Below, in pieces: positions 59,704 to 64,000 of a stretch of DNA of 64,000 bases. Under the pieces are notes generated by a model, which did not search any database, was not told the origin of the DNA, and saw only the letters and a program-made list of their open reading frames with translations. Origin of the DNA: Acanthaster planci (Eukaryota; Echinodermata; Asteroidea; Valvatida; Acanthasteridae); contig NW_019091545.1 of assembly GCF_001949145.1 (NCBI RefSeq), positions 438,055-502,054 of the forward strand. Direction: 5' to 3'. The translations under genes and the position numbers were made by a program. Position 1 is the stretch's first letter, and every line of letters begins with the position of its first letter.

Positions 59704-59791
59704 ATGGGATTGGGAACGGTGAAGATGCTCCTGCCTCTGCAGATGATGACAGCATTGCTTGTGACCGCCTCGGCTCTGGAATTCTCATTCG
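59704..59791 (+). CDS. First coding exon of a secreted or membrane protein (signal peptide), rest not seen
   Basis: The ATG has an ideal context (GCCATGG). The 29 complete codons read MGLGTVKMLLPLQMMTALLV then TASALEFSF: a short N-region with one Lys, a long hydrophobic core and a small-residue end (TASA), the form of a cleavable signal peptide. A consensus donor, GGTAAGTG, follows in phase 1 (G|GTAAGT at 59792). Only this exon is recognisable. The following 4.2 kb hold no exon I can attach, so the intron probably extends beyond the window. The protein family cannot be named from this piece. Confidence 0.65.
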
Positions 59792-60360
59792 GTAAGTGGA
59801 AACAAAAACTACTCTGTGGAATCTGCTCTCTGTTGTTGAGTGATCTCTGACGGGGCGCCGTTATCTTACTGTCTTGGGAGTAAAGTAGTCGTCTGGAGGA
59901 AGTAACAGAGATATAGAATTATGTAATTATATTGTAAGCGTTTATAATAAATAAGGCAGAAGATGTAGTCAGTACAGTGCACAGGTGGGAATCCATGATC
60001 CAAGATGGCCGCGCCTATAGATGTTTGGGTCGATGGACGCAGTGTTCGTTCACGGTTACTGAGCTTTTGATCTACTGGCATCATCAGCCATAGACGAATG
60101 TTTAGATTCTAAGACAAGAACAGTCTTTCATCTTCTCCTGTATTTATAATCCCCGCCTTCAAATGAAGCCATTGTAGATGAACTACATGTGTAAGGGTGT
60201 TTCAAAAGACTGATCATCGTGATTGAGAAATGTCTCTGATGTCATTTAGTTTTCAACAAATTCTTATGGTGCAAATTTGAACACTACGGACGATACTAAG
60301 GTCAAGATGAAGTGGAGACTTTTCTCTTTTTTGAAAATTATATTTGATGACTATTTGCTG

Positions 60361-60565
60361 GGAAAGAGTTCTACATACGGGCGCCACTTGACATTTCATG
60401 CACAAACCCCCTATTAGACTGGTCAGAAAAATTCTTAGTGTTTTCTAAGTAAACAACTTGGGATTTCCCTCCTAAATTGAACTTTTCTGGACATGTTTTG
60501 CTTTTCGAACGCTCATAAGTCACTGTATGGAATAATTACTGGCGTCTGTGTGTGGAACTCTTCCC
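60361..60565 (-). mobile_element. MITE copy 1, 205 bp, inverted relative to copy 2
   Basis: The terminal inverted repeats are GGAAAGAGTTCTACATACGG at the left and, read on the other strand, GGGAAGAGTTCCACACACAG at the right. The flanks ATTTGCTG (60353-60360) and ATTTCCTG (60566-60573) match at 7 of 8 positions and look like an 8-bp target duplication. Reverse-complemented, its interior shares the string GGTTTGTGCA and neighbouring positions with copy 2. It has no coding capacity. Confidence 0.8.
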
Positions 60566-61409
60566 ATTTCCTGTAATGAAATTTAAATTTACGTGCTAAA
60601 ATAATAGATGATTTTTTATACGGATCTGAAATGTTTTTAATGATTATTATTTTTTTCGCAGAGATGTCCAATGATTGGCTCCCGGGAACAATGAGATCTC
60701 TTCAAAAGATGTCATTGTTACTATTGCTCTATTATATGTAGATGTACGGGAGTAGCCAGCAGAAGCAGAAGCTCTATTTCTCTTTTGAATCAATTTTGGA
60801 AATGTAAATGAATAATTCAGCCACAAAGCTATGCAGAACAAAAAATGGACATCATGATGTCTTCAGTAGTTTCAACATCACGTCCAAAATAATAATCACA
60901 ATTTGTTGGATGTTTTACGTTCAAATTATTCAACAATGAGAAATAGCGATAAGAATATTCTTTGATTTTTTCGTAACTAAACACACCACATCTCATCTTT
61001 ATATGAACGAGGAGAACAAACTTTTACTAAATAGACGTGAACGTGAGGGGGAGGTAGTGATGTGCTGTCAGCTGCTTTATTTCTTCTCACCAACCCCAGC
61101 TGGTTCTGTCCACCAATATGTGAACTGTTGTTGCCAGATTCAACAAAAGTCTTGTTGGTAGTTTTGGTTTTTATGTTTGCTCGTTGGCCTGCGATAGCTC
61201 ACTGTGAAAATTCGAAGTTCCCACCGCTGAGCTATACGACACTGTGTTAGCATGACTAAATCATTGAAATTCACAATGAATAGGCATTGTAACCCTATTC
61301 ACAAAGGCAATGAAAGCAAGAGGATTGGGAGGAATTTTGCATTCCTGTTTTTGCCCCCAAAATATATGGTGATAATATTTTAATTTTAAAACACAGAAAC
61401 ACCCTTTTT

Positions 61410-61611
61410 GGTAAGAATTCCATATACGGACAACATTATTTTCCCTTAAATGTTGTAACAACCATTAGAAAGTGTTAACATGTCTTAAAAAAGTGAAATG
61501 GGGGTAAGAAAATTCTAAAGCATTTAATCGAAAACGTTCAGATTTGTTTAGACAAGTCTCATAGGTTTGTGCACAGGGGCATCAAATGTTGTCCGTATAT
61601 GGAACTCCTCC
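61410..61611 (+). mobile_element. MITE copy 2, 202 bp, with perfect 8-bp target duplication
   Basis: The left end is GGTAAGAATTCCATATACGG and the right end, read on the other strand, is GGAGGAGTTCCATATACGG. Both continue as ACAACATT, so 20 consecutive bases (TTCCATATACGGACAACATT) are perfectly inverted. CCCTTTTT flanks both sides (61402-61409 and 61612-61619), an exact 8-bp duplication. Eight-base duplications occur in hAT, P and Merlin-type elements; the terminal bases do not decide between them. Confidence 0.85.
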
Positions 61612-64000
61612 CCCTTTTTGTATTCCAAATATCTTGCTTTTAAATTGTAGTTTCAATAATGTGTTAAACAATAGCATTTTTTGGCAGAAAGAACCATTCA
61701 TTGTTATTTTTCTGTAATCTGAACATTTGGTTCCTGATACTCTTCCATTTTTGTATATTTCTTCACAGTTATTCTTTGAAACTAGAAATAAAACCAAAAA
61801 ATCTTGACCTCTAGTCGAGAGCAAACAGCCGAACAGCTCCCCTCAGGCAGGGACAAATTCACCACCCCTGTCATTAAAATGCAGAGGCCCAGCTTTTATA
61901 ACAGCTCGGCTATTGTATTTGGATTTAGTCACCGAGAATGAATTTTTCAATTCCTGAATATAATGGCCGTAGAAAAACGTTGGAATTCGTATTATATAGC
62001 GCTCCATGAATAGTCCTTTTGTTACGCTGGTCGAAACCTCCTTCACTTCCTTGGAAGAACCAAAGTTGCGTTTCATGATTTCCTGGTCTGTAAACTATTT
62101 TCAAAAATGACCATGGGGAAATTAGAACACAGATAACTAAAGATGCAGTTACGTTTCAAAGAGGATCATTCCACAAGGAAACAAACAAAATAGTTCCACA
62201 CATGATGATGTTTAGCTAGTTATAATTATAGGCTGTTGCTGTGTTTTGGAAGAATGCCCGAGTAGATTTTACAAATCACGCAAGTGCTCCAATTGAGTTT
62301 GTTTTTGTTACACATATGACTTTTTGCAATGCTGGATGAAAACCAAATCTTCTGTTCTTGAACTTTTTTGCGTTGTATTTTCCACTAATCAATTCTGAAA
62401 GACTTGACGTAGTTTTTGAAGCATTCTTACAGTGTACATGTCCTTAAAAGTACAGTTGTGTATTTAGATATAGATGTCAGCAGTAAACAGTTGGTATTTC
62501 ACCTTAATTGGTTCCCAGCTGAGATCGGGGAATACGTTGCCAGTGGGATAGCCGTCGCCGTGGCAACACTTATACATAAATATAACAACATTGGTTTTTG
62601 TTTTGAATGAGAAAAACATGTCGGCGGGTGGGCGAGGAATATGTTGTCAAGCTGCTGTTCGCCGTATTACCCCTGGCCAAGGATTTTTTGAAGTTGTGTT
62701 TAGCTTACTAAATTTCTGAAAATATTGATATTTTGCACTTGCGACATGACTGTACTATGCCAAGCCTAGGTGTGCCAATTCGTGGGTTACAAATCCACAG
62801 GAAAGCTTAATATAAACCGAAATTTTAAGATCCTTTTTGTTTCCCCTTTTTTCCTATGTCCGTCCATTGAAAATATCCGAAATCAGCTACAAATCGGAGT
62901 CCATGGACTTACGTTTCCATTTGTGAAGTTTAGGCCTACTTTCTCGCAAGACTGACCTTGTCATCACTCCTATAAAAGTAAATGAAATAGAAATGCAGAT
63001 GGTATCAGTCCGACCACGAAGCAGGGAAAGAGACGAATTAAGTGAAGTTATCAAAATAAACAATTTCTCTGAAATGGTAACGCTTCTTCAACTATACATC
63101 CAATTAACATTGTGTTATCACCCTGAGGATATTTTTAATGAACCGCAAAAAAGTGAGCATTTTTTGTTCAACTGTTTGATTTTACTTGTTGGATCGTCAT
63201 TAGTGAAGCAGTATACAGTCTATTTGGATGTCACGATACTACATATCGCTGAAATCAGTGAAATAATACGGCGCTTGAATTTATGTTAACAATATATATA
63301 TATGTTCGATATGCTAATTAGTTCAAATCTCTCTTGACAGGCTCAGTTCTTTGAATATCTACTCTAAGTAGTGAAAGGAGGCCATCAAATCAAAATAACT
63401 TGAGTTTACTTTACTTAATTACAGATTATTTTGTTTCGTTGAACTCTTTTTTTGAAACGTCCGCATTTATCGTTCGATATTCGGGTTTTTTTTTCATAAA
63501 AGCAAACCTACAGGTGTGTACCTGTAGGTTACATCACTCCTTGCACTATTTTCCATATGCATGTTAGTCACCGCTTTGGGTGTGGTCTCTATGGTTTGAC
63601 ATGGCGGTTTGATATTTTGCGCGTGCAACAACAGGGCATCTGCGCGACTGGTACACCATTGCATTACCGCACCATTCGGTTCAGTGGTTACGCACAATAG
63701 ACTGGGCTGTTGGTTTACAGGCATGCTATTATGTTGTAACCTACCCTTACATCTACACGACAGCATGACAAAGGCTTTTTCGGCGCCATTTTCTCAACCG
63801 ACATCCAAGCAGTTTAAATTTTGCAACCGTCACCCGCCAGAAGGCGGTAAAACGGCGATTTCTGGTTCTCAACAAATGGAGAGTTTGGATTGGGCAATGA
63901 TGACTTTAGTGGAATGTTCTTTCCACTTGAAAAATTGTGCTAGAGTCTAGTTAGAAAGTGTTTGGGATAACTGTTTAGTAATTTTACATGTCCTTGAGGG

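Larger units (their letters stand above)
59792..64000. other. Probable first intron of the secreted-protein gene, with MITE copies
   Basis: No exon is convincing here. Two copies of a short inverted-repeat element are annotated separately. A TATATATATATA run lies at about 63291-63301. A CpG-containing patch at about 63590-63850 is open on both strands but has no family resemblance. Confidence 0.4.

Noticed and set aside
62993-63289. 98-codon + strand open frame
   Set aside because: There is no family resemblance, the acceptor context is poor, and the phase does not join to the signal-peptide exon with confidence.
63494-63950. Overlapping open frames on both strands
   Set aside because: Neither frame shows a known motif or splice context. 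Composition suggests a CpG-richer patch or a repeat fragment, not a gene.

Overview
This window is animal nuclear DNA. It has many short coding exons bounded by GT/AG introns, tRNA-derived SINE copies, minisatellites, and two runs of N (38478-39300 and 56952-57726). The recognised proteins are metazoan: mitochondrial ribosomal protein bS16m, NBAS, an SLC16-type transporter and rhodopsin-class GPCRs. Frequent TACATGTA-like palindromes, intronless GPCR paralogues and small introns suggest a marine invertebrate, perhaps a non-vertebrate deuterostome. I cannot name the species, and the lineage is inference.

Layout. MRPS16 (+, two coding exons, 1041-1836) comes first, followed by a 3' flank and a repeat-rich block at about 3.0-4.1 kb built on a palindrome around CCCAACTATAGTTGGG. 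From 5237 to at least 56609 the + strand is one gene, NBAS. I joined 56 exons in a consistent phase into about 2307 codons. The last stretch of roughly 60-110 residues expected from the family is not visible. It should lie in or beyond the second assembly gap, which starts inside a 26-bp minisatellite.

NBAS is a host for other genes. Intron 19 (17072-23352) holds a complete monocarboxylate-transporter-like gene on the minus strand (21840 to 17834). It has two tandem, equal-length alternative terminal exons. Intron 27 (27345-42707, the largest) holds three intronless class A GPCR genes, all on the minus strand. Two are close paralogues (27527-28579 and 31274-32353), nearly identical in the N-terminal half and divergent beyond. 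The third (39438-40439) is a distant relative whose last codons lie inside a 67-bp minisatellite that runs into the first gap. A 14-bp minisatellite lies at about 35067-35405.

The last 6 kb contain one convincing coding start: a signal-peptide exon (59704-59791, +) of a gene continuing outside the recognised sequence. They also hold two copies of a roughly 200-bp MITE with terminal inverted repeats and 8-bp target duplications (60361-60565 and 61410-61611).

The genes do not form one pathway. MRPS16 serves mitochondrial translation and NBAS serves Golgi-to-ER vesicle tethering and possibly NMD. The nested minus-strand genes encode membrane transport and signalling proteins. Their relation to NBAS is positional: they lie antisense inside its introns.
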